The translations under genes were made by a program, and so were the position numbers. Positions 8,139-20,893 of a stretch of DNA of 64,000 nt are shown here, one piece after another. The stretch covers positions 1,090,678 through 1,154,677 of the forward strand of contig CAXAMN010022695.1 in the NCBI GenBank assembly GCA_963970005.1. Direction: 5' to 3'. A model generated the notes under the pieces. It was not told the DNA's origin. It worked only from the letters and a program-made list of their open reading frames with translations, and did not search any database. The stretch's first letter is position 1. Every line of letters begins with the position of its first letter. The stretch is from Durusdinium trenchii (lineage: Eukaryota; Sar; Dinophyceae; Suessiales; Symbiodiniaceae).

Positions 8139-11100
8139 CTGGCGCGGTGAGTTCGGTGCGGTGCGGTGCTTCAAATGGCAAAGCCAATGAACAATGATGA
8201 TATTGCCTGCAATGCTAGTTTTCGTTGTTTCTACCCATGTTTTTGATTTCTTTTGTGGATTTTGCAACTACGAGTAGTTTCCCCCTATGTGGTCTTAGGA
8301 AGGTTCCCAGCAGTGTAGTCGCCTGGTGCCTCTGAGGAGGGTGCAATTCTTCTGTGGCGGCTGTTTGGCTATATTTTGGCAGTTGTTTCGTTATGTTTCG
8401 TTTAGTTTTTTTTGCGGTTTGGTTCACATGGTTTGGCTTAAAAGAACTGGAGGAGGGTGTGGGGAGGGGTAGGGAGTAGCGGCTCCCCCGAACCAAATCA
8501 GCCGCTCACGAAGGAGGAACCCTCATCCCGTTGCTCTTAATATCTATAGTTGGCAGTTTGCTGGGCCTCCAGGTGGTGATCACCAAGGAGGAACCCTTGT
8601 CTTGTTGAGAGAGTCACAACCCTCTTGGGTCCACCAGGTGCCCTTTTCTTTGATATTTCAACTGAAACCTCCCAAACCCTCAACAGCGCCCCCACCTCTC
8701 GACAGGCCTCGGTGAGGCTCCGACGCGAGACCTCGGTGCGGCCGCGTGTGCGCATCGACCGGCGCTTTGCAGCGGGTTCGGTGGCAGTACTGGCACGGTG
8801 GTAGCGGAAGTGAAGATCCGGATACAGTTACAATGTTCACATCACCATATTTCTCCCACAAGTGGCGTCAAGCTCGAGTTGCTGCGGTTTTCATACCTGC
8901 CCAATTTAGTTTTGCCACTCTCCTGCCTGGTGTTGACCAAACTTCCCAACGAGCTGAACTCTACACAGTTTTGTTGGCCCCACTGGCTACAACGGAGATG
9001 TAGTGATCGCTTCCGACTGTCAAAACCGTTGTCGCCTGCTTTCGCCAAACAAGTTCACTTTCGTCTGCAGGCTGAGTGCTCGGACAATCGGGGTTTGTGG
9101 GATTTCATCTGCGCTCACGTTCTTTGCCGATCCGGCCAAGTTGAAAAAATGGTCAAAGTTAAGGCCCACTGCAGTGTTGGTGATTTACAGCAGCCGGATC
9201 ACTCGTGGAAACTCCGAGGCCGACAGGCTAGCCACAGAGTTTTGGGAACCTCGCCAGCTTGAGCAAGACGATGCCGTGTCAGCAGCTGTGGCCACCCAAG
9301 TTCACATCATGTTGACTTTGAGTATTGCCAAACGACAGTCAGAATACAAAGGACCCAGAGTTTCCTCATCTTTACAAGTGCACCGGTGCCCCCCCGAATC
9401 CGTCTGCGTGGGAAACAGCATGTTACGCTGATGCAACAGCACCTTGAGGATATTGAGCATCATTAACCCATTTTCACTTTGGCTTGTGGCGTTGACCCTC
9501 GAAATCAGAAGCTCCATGTTGACATCACCCCTGACCGGCTAGTGTCAACGTCGTATGACTGTGGGTTTAGCTCGAGACTTATTGATGTTTGTGACGCAAA
9601 CAGAATGGCTTATACCCTCAGAACCGGAAGGACCTCGCGTCCCATGGCTCTTGCTCTTCCTCCCTTTCTGTAGTCACACTCCGCCTGTACATAAAGTCAC
9701 AGCACATCCGTATGCATGTTCAGATCTGCCCTGGGATGGATTTGGAACTTGCAACGCATTGACGACGTTCTCAGTGCAAAGCACATCTCTTCTTTGCAGG
9801 AGCTTAGTTTAGCTGTTGTTCTATCACTTTCGTCAATCCTGTCCCTAAGGCCCTAGGCCCTATCTCATTCTTCCTTGTCCGTTTTCAATCGCTTGTAACT
9901 CGGGAAACCCCCCAAATTGTGAGTTTGCTTCCATTCAAAATATCACCTGGATTAGTTGGTGCTCTGTGCTCTCCCATTTTGCTGGCTGTGATCCTGCATG
10001 GTACCTTGGCCTCAAGACGCAGAAAAGAAACAGTGATACAATTACCAACCCCATGTTTGCAAAAAACACTAATTCCTTTAATTCGAGTGGTCCCCACCAT
10101 GACTTTTCAATCTGCAAATTTTCTGGCATGTATTGAAACATTAATTGTGGCATTCTTTCTGGCATATCTTCTAACATTCTTTCTGACATGTTTCTGACAC
10201 ATCTTCTGACATTCATTCTGTCATGCTATCTGGCATATCTGCTGACATTCTTTCTGGCATATCTTCTGACTCGCGGCGCAGGAGGAGAAGCAAGGCAGCT
10301 GACATAAAATCTAACAACCCTCACCTTACACGTGGGGAATAAACTCAACAGTGTAACAGTGTCAACTACAAAGTATATACTGTCAATACAATTATAAACT
10401 TGAGTTACTCCTCTACAATTAAACAACTACTTTAAGCATCTCAAAAACATATTTATTAATTGGTTAAGTAAAAAACACCAAGTTTACTTTATTACATTGT
10501 CTGAGCCAAATAGCTCGAAACAATCAAATTCCTTGATCTAAAAAATCAATCAAACAGTGTTCGCAAAGAGTCCCCCTTCTGAAGACCTAAAGCATACAAT
10601 TGTAAACACCTGCCAATAATTCACCTCTTGCCACCTTGAACTATTAAATAGTTTGAATTGCTTTTAACTTCGATCAATGTAAAACAAGAGTATACAGCTG
10701 TCACCGTCTTAAGGTCTGAGGTTAAGCATTGCGAGTCGTTTACGCACCCTCGTCTTAAGGGTTCACCGAACTCCACAAGGGGGGAGGGGGGAGGTTTATT
10801 GTTGCGAAGTGAACATGATATAGATTCAGGGGGCACAGAGGTAAGTCCAAAATCAAGCGCAGAGGTAAAACCAAAATCAAAGCACAGAGGCAAGACAAGT
10901 CCCTAAAGAACCTAATGTACTGCATGCCAGCACCCTGCTTTCACCCCCCCCAAAACACTCAAAAGTCAGTAAAGAAATCAACACGTCTGAGTTCGAACGG
11001 AAATCGATCTGCTTATGTGAGCTCCATATGGCACAAGAAACAAAATCCCAAAATGATCAAGGTACGTGTCGCCACTTTAAAGAACCAAACACCCCGGGTT

Positions 11101-14100
11101 AGAGTTGGTCTCCTGAACCCTGATTTGTCTAATGATTTCACTCTTTAAGACAACCTGGGGTTTGATCTTTTGCAGGACATTTGCACGGGGATGGTGTACT
11201 GTGGACATATATATATATATATGCTCCTGTGCAAAAAGCAATATGCACGCATATATGTAGAATATAATATATATATATATATATTTATTTATAATATACT
11301 AGAGCTTCTCTTCATCAACTTGGACCCTGAGATAATTCTGGCCGACAAGAGAGACGCATGGAGATTGGCAAATTAAGCAGCGACTTCTGCAGACTCATAC
11401 CCCAGTCAGCCAAGCTTGAAGGAACGCAGCAACTGTGAGAATGGAGAAGAGCACTGGCAGTGCGGTAAACAAAATACTAGCTCACTGCAATTGTGATGTG
11501 CCAATGGTTCCAAGTGTATAGTATCGTCCACCGAAACAATTTGCCAGCACAATTAGTCAATTTCGACGTTGCCACATCTATTTCCGGTATTGCCTCCAGC
11601 ACATATGTTTCATCCGTTGGTAGCTGGCTACATGCTTGAAAGATCTTGAAAGCAGGTGAAGGGAAAAAGAACCATCGTGAAATCACAGTTAACCCCTTTG
11701 ATACGTACTGTCCGTTGCTGGGGCAGTGGTGGAATCCTCCAATTCGCTGGTGATTGAGGCAGTGCAGCGAAACGGCTGGGTGGGGTGAGCCTTCTGTGGC
11801 CGTTTCAGGTCCCAAATAGGTCACCGACACCCGCCGGGGTCACCGGCGTAGAGGGTGAAAATGGCATGTGACCTGCGGATGGCAGGTGGCCAGTGCAGCA
11901 AGTGTGTTTGTGCATATGATGATCATCCAAGAACCACTGGAGGCATGCTGAACCACGTGCACAATTCCATTCAGAACGCCTGAACACATACTCGTAGACT
12001 GAAAAAAAACCCGTGGTTGATGCAAGAGTTCTCACCTGGCCCAAGCACTGCACACTTTGAGCGACCTGTTTCTCAATTGGTTCCAGCTTTTCCCACCAAC
12101 TCTTCCTTTAGAGCTCTACCACTGAAGAATCTATGATCCTTCAGGGCTCCAACGACCTCCATTTCGATGGTTGGGGTGCGGTGGGTTTGGGAGTTTAGCT
12201 ACCTTCAGATGTGGGCCAGGGCGGCTCCTGGCCGCAGGATGCCAGAAAAGTCAACGTTCTGACTGTTCCTCCTGTGTTCGAAACGTCCCTCCTGTGCCGA
12301 ATGGTCAAACTGTAATCCAAGACTTGGCTGATAAAAAGCTGCCCTCCCTTTTCAAAAGGCCTGGAGGAATAGGCATTTTGCCGCGTGGCCGCCTCAAACC
12401 GTTGGCGGCTGACTTGACGCTGGGCAGGTTGAAACAAGGACGCCAAGAGAAGAAAAACTTATTTTAACAACTCAAGACTGGAATGTCTATCACTTACTTA
12501 TATATATTGAAATATTATTTTTTTTTTAACTATGTCTTTTCTGATTGTTCAAAAAGAGTTACCTGGTACCTGCTCAGTCTTGTTCATAATTCCGCAACAA
12601 GGCATTGTCAATGGACCAACATCCGTTTGATCCGAACCAATTCACCAGAACTGGACCGTCTCTGGCTGCTTTTCCACATCGCTCATGTTCAGCCTTTGCT
12701 TGAAGTTCCCTTCCACTCGCAGCCTTGCTCGATCGCCCAAGCCCGTCCGAGGCGCGACAGATCTCCAAGCGTTGCCAGTGTCCAAAGCCTTGAGGATGTC
12801 GCCACTGCTGGTGATCTCATCCTGGTGATCTCATATCTCATGAAAAGGAAACGGCTTTTTTTATGGGGGGGGTCTCAGAGGGTTCGGGTTCATCTTTGTT
12901 TGATGCTAAGGCCATGGGAGATACAAAACATGAGGGCATGGGGGATGTTCTTCTTTGTCTCTTCTTTGTCATATTGGTCATGTCATCCGACCACCTGGGG
13001 TGGAAGTGGGAGGACGGACACCTGCATTTATCAATCCCATGCGGGCTGCGGGGGGCGACTTATCTTCCATGATCTTTTACTTAAGCTATCTTAAGCTACA
13101 AAACCTGCATAAGCGATGGGGGGCCGATCCATTCCAGGCTAGGTCCTTATGAGGCTAGGACAGTAGATTTCCTGCAGCACTCATGTGTTTGTCTTCGGTC
13201 TTCTGAGAGTATGGCTTCTGAACAAATGGTGACCGTTGAAGTTTCTGCTGAGACCCCATATCGACCCTCCCCTTCTCAGAACTTTCAGAACTTGCACCCT
13301 TGGAGCCAACGCCCCAGTCTTTGGTGATGCGATTCGTCACAAGTCCTGAGTCAAACCGTCCACGATCAAGCCCCTTTGGGGAATCTCCTTGATCCGTAAA
13401 CCTCAGTCTGAAATCGAATCGCGGAGCATGAGGAAATCTGACTTTCGAAGAATCCTGACGGGTCATCAGATATCATGACAGGGAAATCTGATGATTCTGG
13501 CCGCGATGAAGAACTTGATCAATCGTCACGGTACACAAAACTTGCCAAACCAGCATGGCAAATGTAATGACCTGCAAGAAAACATGCGATCTAATCGTCT
13601 CAACGGAGGACAAAAGATGGTGGAAACTCTGTTGGTCGAGCACCTTTTTTTTCTTGGTCAACAAACATGGCAAAGTTCCACATTCAGGACTCGGAGACTC
13701 GTGTTCTTTCGGCTGAAGCAGCTTCATCGTTTGAACCTCCACAGGTCCGGTGATGGGGCTTGGCCAAGCCGCCGGAGCCGTCGATTGGTGGTTCACGTCA
13801 TCGTTTTGAGGCGATGGGTCGGTACGGCTGCGTCTTCCGTTTCTTCGGAGCCATGGGGAGGCTTTCCCACAAGATCACCTCTTTCCCCATCGTTTTGGCT
13901 TAAGCCAAGGCGCTCTGGTTGGAAGGATGAAGCAAATCTCGCATGCGTTCTCGATAGATCCTCAAATCGGCACTAACTGCTGGGGCCGGCGTTCGGGTGT
14001 CCCCGATGCGACCCAATTTCCTTCTTGAGTCGAACTGGGAGGTCTCCCTATTACGACGCAAGCTGCTTGACCAACCGGTCAAGCAACCCACCTAACCCAT

Positions 14101-17100
14101 CGACCAAGGCATTGAGCTCGCTGGAAAGTCGTTCCAGAAACAAAAAACAGAAACACAACAACATATATACACATAATCATATGTATATATATATATATAC
14201 ATATATTAGGTTATGGCATATTATGGCAGTAAGTTATATAGCCATATATAGCCACTTGTTTCATGCATGGCCAGCATATTCTGAACAAAAACTATAGCCA
14301 GAAGATGCTAGAACATGCTAGAAACTACTTTTTATGGGGGGACTACATCTTATGCCTTTGCAAGCCCCCTTTGTGCAAAGCATCATATGAGATGGAAAGT
14401 GCAGCTGGGTCCTGGGTGCCTCTCCAGTTCCACGCAGCCACATCACACAGAACTGACATCGGATCAACCTCCGGCCATGCGCCATCGCTCCTGTCTCCCG
14501 GCGGCCTCCGGAAAAATAGAAAAAGAAAAGGAAAGGAGACACAGCACCTCTGAACGAGCCTTCAAATCGATTCAAATTTTCGGGCAGCAATGGGGGAGTG
14601 CCATCCGGATCCTCCTCCGGATCCTCCTCCCAGGATCCTCACTGGGCGGCCGAACTCCAAGAAACTACATTGGATAGTGGACTCCTCCATTTCCTCGGCA
14701 GGCTGGAGAGATGGTTGCAACATAAAGACTTGAAAGTCTTTTCTTTAAGCCTTTGAGCGACATGGGACCTTCCACTGATGTTCTTTTAGTACGAGAAATG
14801 CATAGTTTAATTTGTGAGCCTTGTAGTGCCGTAGTAGGTTGTAGAAGTTGTGATGGATCCATATAGGACATGATTTCCGGTGAACTTCATGCTTGAAGCA
14901 AGTCAGGAGGCCTGTACCATCATATACTCGTAATCTTCTGGCTCACTGGCACGTGGGGGTGGAGTCTCACCACGGTGAATCTCGGAATCCAACGAGCAAG
15001 GTCTTAACCCATTGACCTTCCAAACGAACTCCAGAAGCCCACTTTTGGACTACCAACCACCCAAAAAGCCTATCAAAGCAAAGGTCAGAGGATTTCAAGG
15101 CCATTAAATCTGTATCCTGTATCTCTCTCTATACTTATTTTTGCTTTCCTTCCCGCCATTCAGTCACTCTGCATCCCAAATTCCGTTCTCATTGCCTTGC
15201 CTTGCCCCATTCCCTTCTGGTTATTCTCATTGCTCCGGTTTATTCATCGTCCTTCCTCTTTCTTTGCTATTCAATGTTTGTTTCCTTTGCTTTGCACTAT
15301 TATGTCTTGTTTACTTTCCAACATTCAATTTATTGTAATTATATGTTTTTCCCAGTTGTCCCAATATAGCATCATCATTCCATGTGAAACGCTCCAGATC
15401 ATGAAACTACATTGTGTATACATCATTCACTACCAAAAAAACACTATGCATACAATCCAGAAACACAGAAAGTGCATACAATCCAGAAACACAGAAAGAG
15501 AGAACCATCCTTTTGGACCCATCGAACCTTTGAGTTGCCCAAACCAATCGAACCTTCCGGTGCATATGGTGCCTGTGGTGCCGGAAGATGCCAAGATCCC
15601 GAGGGAGCTTCGCCAAGCTTCGCTGGACAAGCACTGCTGCACCTCAGTAACCCAGTTGCCCAGTCGCGCAGCGGCCGATGTGGGCTCCTTGCAGACTACA
15701 GGGAAGGTGAGGTGGTTGACCTGTTGACCCTGTAAAGGAAACCATTGAACCCATTGGAAGGCGACTTCATCGGGCAAGCTTTTGCGGTATGGGACTTCAT
15801 TCGGATGTTCTTACACATCAAGAACCGATCCACATAGGGGCAAATCTAACTCCTGGATGGACAGTGAACTTTGGGTGCATCTTATTCCCTGTAACAGTCA
15901 ACATTATGATGGTTAGTAAAGAACATATAGTGATTTGCTTGTTTACCGCCTGTTACAGGTTTACTGGGATACCCCCCAAAGTCAACTGCAGTAGTTTCAG
16001 AGTAGATGAGTAGATGGCACAAACCCCAAGAGGTCCTTTAGATGGGGGTCCATATATATATATAATTTGGGGATTGTGCCATCTACTCTGAAAACCACTA
16101 TAAATTACTACAGTTGGGGAGTCCCATGGGATTCCCAATCGACTAAAACGCTGAGGTCTTTATTGCTGAGGCCTCCAGCCAGTTCCTCTGCAGCACGGGG
16201 CGCCAAACCGCGCAACGTCGGCCTGAAACGGGACGCCGACCGGGCGACGAGGTCGTTGGAGAAGCGTCCCCAAATCCTCATCCACATGTCGAAACTGCTT
16301 GGGCTCATGAATGTCCATCAAGGCCACGATTTGGATCAATATCTCGTGTCATACACATCCCCCTAAGAAGAAGCATCAGTGTTGCCTAGCCTTTGAAAAA
16401 CGCCCAAAGATCCGGGAAAAGCGGCTGGCCTGTCACTGTTTGCGCATTGGACCAGGGGAACCATGTACCGTAGATACCAGGTTTGCGCAAATGGCAAGAG
16501 CAGAATCCGAGATCTCCGGGGGGGTCCGCCGGACGCGTCCGGGAGAATGCTGCCATGAATGATGGGATCACAAAGATTGCAATATATTGCAATGTATCAA
16601 TGTCCAATAGCCTGAAGGTAATTCACTCTATACATCTCTATACTTCTCTGTCCAGTCCAAAGGAGTACAGTATCCTGAAGAACACACACCAAGCAAACTG
16701 CCACGTGCTGTGACCTTTTCTTCGTCACCATGGATTCCCGTTTGATCCCCAAGAATCAATCCAAGCGGCTCAGTGAAACTACCAAAGAGGCTGAAGGTCT
16801 TGCCACTGCCTGTCTGACCTGAATGGTGCAGGAGCGCTTGTTTCTCAATTCGGGCTACCGCCCTTAGCAACAAAAAACATAAGTTCTCAGCTACTGCCTT
16901 TAGCCACAGTTGGAAAAAGGAAAACTGTCTCACAAAAAGAATGTCTGCAAGCCTGAGTAAATGTAGGCCACTTCCAAAATTATTCCAGTGATTCGTTTTA
17001 CCTGGCCCACGCAGAATGATTCTGTATTGGCTTTGCCCTATGTGCCCTCAAAGGCTACTGGGGTAAATAGCCCTCAACTACAGTAATTCGTTCTAAAGGG

Positions 17101-17375
17101 CCAAGCAACCATGAGATCCAAGTACCATCATATGAACAAGTCCAGTGACCGGATCACCCTCGCTGTTCCTCTACCACCGCCGGCTGCAAAGAAATTCAGT
17201 GCAAGGAGTCACCTCCCGACATTCTGATTCACCCGCTCTTCTTCACGCTTTGCGTGGAATGTTCCCTGGTGCTTCGCCCAAATATCCCACACCGGTCACC
17301 GTGAGACCAGCGCAGCCTGCGCAGCGCGTGCGTTTCGGGAACCCGAGCCATACATCAAGATGGTCCCGTTGTAGC
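8085..17375 (-). CDS. Kinesin motor protein gene, split into tiny exons; ends not found
   Basis: Six short minus-strand segments occur in the same order as in a kinesin motor domain: GYNGTILMY (17349-17375), GQTGSGKTFSLFG (16767-16818), RGLAPRAAEELA (16173-16222), IYRERMRDLLHPSN (13906-13960), AATRQNAYSSR (12361-12419) and GKLSLVDLAGSERV (8085-8138). They cover P-loop, switch I and switch II of a microtubule-dependent ATPase. The joins 17349/16818 and 16767/16222 are in frame. At least two motor pieces are unplaced: the strand before IYRER, and the Ser-His that follows SSR. The N-terminus, the alpha4-alpha5 part of the motor, the coiled coil and the tail are also missing, either further right, left of the Copia insertion, or lost. 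Introns reach about 4 kb. I cannot name the kinesin subfamily. Confidence 0.75.
8746..9812 (+). pseudogene. Decayed non-LTR retrotransposon (LINE) RNase H domain
   Basis: Plus-strand pieces in shifting frames rebuild an RNase H: LPGVDQTSQRAELYTVLLA (about 8928-8990, carrying the Glu), VIASDCQN (about 9003-9025, the Asp), VEKMVKVKAHCSV (about 9143-9180) and TRGNSEADRLATEF (about 9203-9245). At least three frameshifts separate them, so it is dead. Downstream, GLARDLLMFVTQTEW (about 9560) may be more of the same element. No RT domain is seen upstream; the copy is probably 5' truncated. It lies antisense in a kinesin intron. Confidence 0.72.
10125..10270. repeat. Degenerate tandem repeat of TTCTGACATTCTTTCTGGCAT-type units
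   Basis: About six imperfect copies of 13-26 bp, built from CTTCTGACAT and TCTTTCTGGCATAT, follow one another. Variation between copies indicates age. It lies inside a kinesin intron. Confidence 0.7.
11200..11300. repeat. TA microsatellites
   Basis: Two runs of (TA)n separated by about 45 bp. Comparable runs occur near 14185, 16050, 26790, 29745, 30512, 31645, 32695, 39005 and 43280, so they are a general feature of the non-coding parts of this window. Confidence 0.9.
12361..12419 (-). CDS. Kinesin switch I exon (partial motif)
   Basis: Reads RQVSRQRFEAATRQNAYSSR between acceptor GCCCAG and a GC donor (CCAG then GCCTTT). T..N..SSR-SH is the kinesin switch I signature; the Ser-His would come from the next exon, which I did not find. 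An open plus-strand frame over the same bases (12171-12467) is then a shadow. Confidence 0.55.
13906..13960 (-). CDS. Kinesin exon: IYRERMRDLLHPSN
   Basis: Starts after a GAG acceptor with G then ATC TAT, coding IYRERMRDLLHPSNQSAL, the kinesin EIYNE.V.DLL.P block. It probably ends at a GC donor (TTG then GCTTAA). The strand before it (about 20 residues) is not located. Confidence 0.72.
13961..16172. other. Intron region of the kinesin gene with one plus-strand exon-like stretch
   Basis: Mostly AT-rich with TA runs near 14185. On the plus strand about 15550-15706 stays open (VVPEDAKIPRELRQASL...) and ends GGGAAG then GTGAGG, a good donor. The minus strand is also open there, so the assignment is unsettled. 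The missing kinesin piece should lie somewhere here. Confidence 0.3.
15970..16122. repeat. Hairpin MITE-like element, family A copy 1
   Basis: The left arm contains CAGAGTAGATG and AGATGGCACAAACCCCAA; the right arm is the near-complement TTGGGGATTGTGCCATCTACTCTG. Outer parts (AACTGCAGTAG and CTACAGTT) also pair. Spacing and pairing fit a short non-autonomous element. A relative lies at 22938-23155. Confidence 0.65.
16173..16222 (-). CDS. Kinesin exon: GLAPRAAEEL helix
   Basis: After acceptor GTTTCAG the frame reads PTLRGLAPRAAEELAG, matching the GI.PRA...LF segment that follows the P-loop in kinesins. It ends at a GC donor (GGAG then GCCTCA). Length and phase agree with the preceding exon. 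Confidence 0.65.
16767..16818 (-). CDS. Kinesin P-loop exon
   Basis: Begins after acceptor CCATTCAG at 16819 and codes GQTGSGKTFSLFGSFTEP. GQTGSGKT is the Walker A loop of kinesins. A GC donor (CC then GCTTGG) ends it in a phase that continues into the next exon at 16222. A longer reading to a GTGACG donor at 16728 is possible but breaks the next join. Confidence 0.8.
17349..17375 (-). CDS. Kinesin exon: GYNGTILMY before the P-loop
   Basis: The minus strand reads ...GACAG, then a 27-nt segment coding GYNGTILMY and one base of the next codon, then GCTCGG. An AG acceptor and a GC donor bracket it. The leftover G joins GT of the next exon to give the Gly that opens GQTGSGKT. The upstream limit is less certain than the donor, because the open frame continues a little further (NIRLGST). 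Confidence 0.65.
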
Positions 17376-20300
17376 CTGTCGAGCCGAGCCGGATGTTCAC
17401 GGTTGTGAAGGCACGTCACACGAAGCATTAGATCCAGGTGGATAGATATGGATCTGTCTTGTGATACGAAAGACTCTAATTCTTATGGTGATGATGGTAC
17501 TTCAACTGTTTACGTATACGAAGAACAAATAACATTACACAACCCCCCATTTGGATTACAAACCCTCTTGATATTGGAGATTCTAGAAATTCAGAGTCCA
17601 CCAGTCGAGTGTTTTTTTCGTCGTACTGAAAGACAATGCCCCAGTAATTGGTGCCTTGGTGGTGTTCCTGCAGCGGCAGGCAACAGCAGTCCTCTTCGAA
17701 CTCTCACTCTGGTGTTCCGAAGGTCGAGGAAATGGGAGCTGCAGCTCTCGTTGGCCGCATCCGAATCAAACCGCCTGTACCTGTTGGCCAAAGGAGAATC
17801 AACCTCTACCACCTCTACCTTCTACAAGTAATTCTATAAGTGATTATAAGTGTGTGTTTCATGATTTAGGATTTCGAACCCGCCATTTGGTGCAAATCAC
17901 CGGCACGTATGGGATTGAACCACAAAACTGTGCAACATTCTTATCACTTCCAAGTAAATCACGATGGAAGTACGCGGGGGGCTCAGCACAGCTGGAATAT
18001 ACACGTACACAGCCTTTGAGTCGAAGAAACATGTACACAACATGTACGCAAATATAGACAATAAGTGTCAAATAGTGTCAAGGACCTCAAAACAGGGGGT
18101 ATACTGACCCCAAAAAAGAGACCATGGTAGAAAGGTGCATCTACAGGGAACCTCCCTTCTATATCTAAACGAACACGCTATACAAGTCACACCCATCTAC
18201 AAGGGAATTCCGAATCGCTGTCTGGCCTGGTCTCCCTGTCGTTTCTGTTTCCCGTCTCCAGTCCATCTCCGCCGTTTCCGATCGCGCAAACCGGCAAAAG
18301 CAGCTTTGTTGCGGGCCACTACGTGTCGAGCGAGCAGTTGGGACCCAAAGACAGGCCGGTGAAACATGGAACTTCATTGGTTGGCCACCGATGATCCCAG
18401 GTCATCTTTCCAATTTTCTTCCCCAGCAAATTCATCTGATGCCAGATCTTAGACCAGCATAGATCCCCAAATAGTTTCAGCAGGACTTTTTGCGTAGGTC
18501 GTTGAATTCAAGTGTTGGTGGAAACACCTGTTCTTAAACTACATATTTTCCGATAGCCTCCAGCCGGTTGAGAACCGCATGCAAGCAAAAAAAAGCTTCT
18601 GCTGGCAACGCATCACCCTTGCATTCATAGCAAAAGAACAAACCCAGACCCGAACAAGGCGGACAAGCCCGGACAAGGCAGAGAAGACATGGCACACGGC
18701 GCGGCCAAGCAGGACACACAGACCCCAAGAAGGCCTGGACCAGACAAGGCAGTGAAGAAAGGGGCGGACGGCGTGGCCACAGCTATTGTGGTCAGCCCGT
18801 TTCTTCCTAATAGAGAACCCCAACAGTAAACTGATTGGGGACACGGGGAAATCAACAGTTTGAACATGGACCAAAACGACCTTTGACTCCTCCAATCGCC
18901 AGAGGTGAACACTCTGAAGAGATTGTCTCAGATAGACCCAGACGCACCGGCGACCACTTCAAACATGGAACGCATCCGCGGCCTTCTTCATCCAAATCTC
19001 GTGTAAAGAACTTGATGGGTCTTCTGGTTTGCACAAGTGACTGTTTATTTTCGATGTGTTGAAAAGACATGAGGAGGATGTTCAAAATTGAACTGTCCAA
19101 TAACAACATGAGGTCTGGCCGAAATGGGCATCAAACAAGTTTGAACTTGGAAAACGACTTATACAACCTTAATCAGCTATAACTATAAAAACCACGAACA
19201 AACCTCTGAAAAAAAAGAGTCAAACCTGTCTGGCAAACTGCAACTGGTCACCTAGCCTCGTTATTTTGGAATGGTCACCTTTGATGTGGTATGCGGCCTA
19301 AAAGATCCGGCCCGGGGTGATTACTGTATATATACAGTACGTATATCATCGTATACGTATCTGGTCATACTACTGCACACTCCTGCCCCATGCCAGTTTC
19401 CCTTCGTGGGGAATGGAATAGATGTCTATCCCTGCAAAAATACACACCTCTTAGGATATGTGCACATCAGGCCAAACGGACAAACGGACACTCATCCCCC
19501 ATTCGCAAGAACATGTCGTCATGCGCAAATCGCCGCTCGACCTCAACCCCTTGCCCTGGACCCGAGGTTAAGTCATACATGCGTCCCATGGTATGACAGG
19601 AGATGCCAGACTTACTGTACCGATCCAATCTGATTCAATCTCCACCGAAAATGACCTATACCGAGGAAACACCGTGTCACAAAAGCCGGAGAAACCGAAA
19701 AGCTCTCGAGATCTCAATCTGCTGACAAGCACGACGGCCAAATTATTTTTTCACTGAGTGACCTGTATTCTGGACCACCCACCACGCAAAATATGGCCCT
19801 TGCCTATCAAAAGAACGTCAAACATGGGCTACAATAATAACATGAGCCACGCTGACATCACTAAGCATATTGCCTTCTGCATTCTGCAGCAAACACACTT
19901 TAATTGAGTGATCCCCACCATGTCATGTCAATCATATTCAATCATGTGATTTCGTGCCATGGTGAAGAGCATGTTGCCATGGTCGTGGGTTTTGTGGTTA
20001 TCGATGTTGCTTGCGGGTCCTCGGGTTTGGGATTGTTATTTTAGTGTTAGGGAATTCGCGTCGGAGTGCCACCAGTGGGAGAAAAAAATACACTTGAAAC
20101 TCACTGGCTGGTGATCAAGCCCACCAGTTCAGCGAGTCCGAACCCCGCAGCCAGAACTGTTCCCCGAACGTCAGGTCAAGTCGAGTCTTCACCACTCAGG
20201 TCCAGGCATAGAGGTCTGGGAGCGAGTTAATACGCCAGCAACTGAGGGAAGCTGGTGAAAACCACCCCAAATCATGGCTTTCAACCATACAAATTAGGTG

Positions 20301-20893
20301 TCCGGTCAAAGCAGCATGGAAAAAGCGCTTCTCGATGCCGCTTCACGTCTCTGATCTGGACTGGGAAAAGCGACCCCCCCTGCCGCGTTGAAGAGGGGAA
20401 GCCGGAGTCAGTCCAAACATCCAGGGAGTCCCACGACAGTCGAATTTGCTGAAGGTAGGGGAATGACGCTGAAGTACCAAACCGGGTACATCAATGTGCA
20501 TACTGACTCCCAAGCCATTTCCCTAGAAAATACGGTGAACCTGTTTGGACTTGTTCTTGTTTAGCAGGGAATCCAACCACCCAAAAAGATTAAAGGTTAT
20601 CTGCTGACTGAGTAGGAATACATATTCAGGACAATGACCTTTTTTGCAGAACTTTTTGGAGCTCCCAAAGCCCAGTGTCTTTTATTCATCCTGTTTCCTT
20701 GTTTGTGGATCCATAGTCGTCTTGACAGCCCCATCTCTTCGACTAGGCCCAACTACCCCATCTCTTTGACTATCATCAGACCGTCGCAGGAGGACTCCCC
20801 GGAGGGTGTGGCCAAAGATGCCCAATGCGGAGAACCACCGGATCCGGCCCTGCTCATTCGATCTCGTTGCTTGGCTCATTTACGGACTCCCAC
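17376..20893. other. Mostly non-coding stretch
   Basis: Holds the 18.66-kb duplication. GC-richer patches at 17640-17830 and 18230-18360 are open on both strands and could hide exons. The first kinesin exons should lie on the minus strand here or further right, but I could not identify a motif. Confidence 0.3.
18655..18775. repeat. Imperfect direct duplication
   Basis: Two similar blocks, CCCGGACAAGGCAGAGAAGAC...CGGCGCGGCCA and CCAGACAAGGCAGTGAAGAA...CGGCGTGGCCA, lie about 75 bp apart. On the minus strand both give similar Cys/Leu-rich peptides, so the open frame there is a by-product. Confidence 0.5.

Larger units (their letters stand above)
9813..12360. other. Intronic sequence with simple repeats
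   Basis: Lies between kinesin exons. Contains the CTGACATTCTTTCTGGCAT repeat (10125-10270), a G-rich run near 10782 and TA microsatellites at 11207-11222 and 11265-11285. No coding motif recognised on either strand. Confidence 0.5.

Noticed and set aside
12171..12467. 98-codon plus-strand frame that looks protein-like
   Set aside because: It overlaps the kinesin switch I exon on the other strand, which has a recognisable motif and splice sites.
12483..13094. 203-codon plus-strand open frame
   Set aside because: Begins in an AT-rich tract with no motif; a minus-strand frame over 12650-12800 looks equally plausible, so neither is called.
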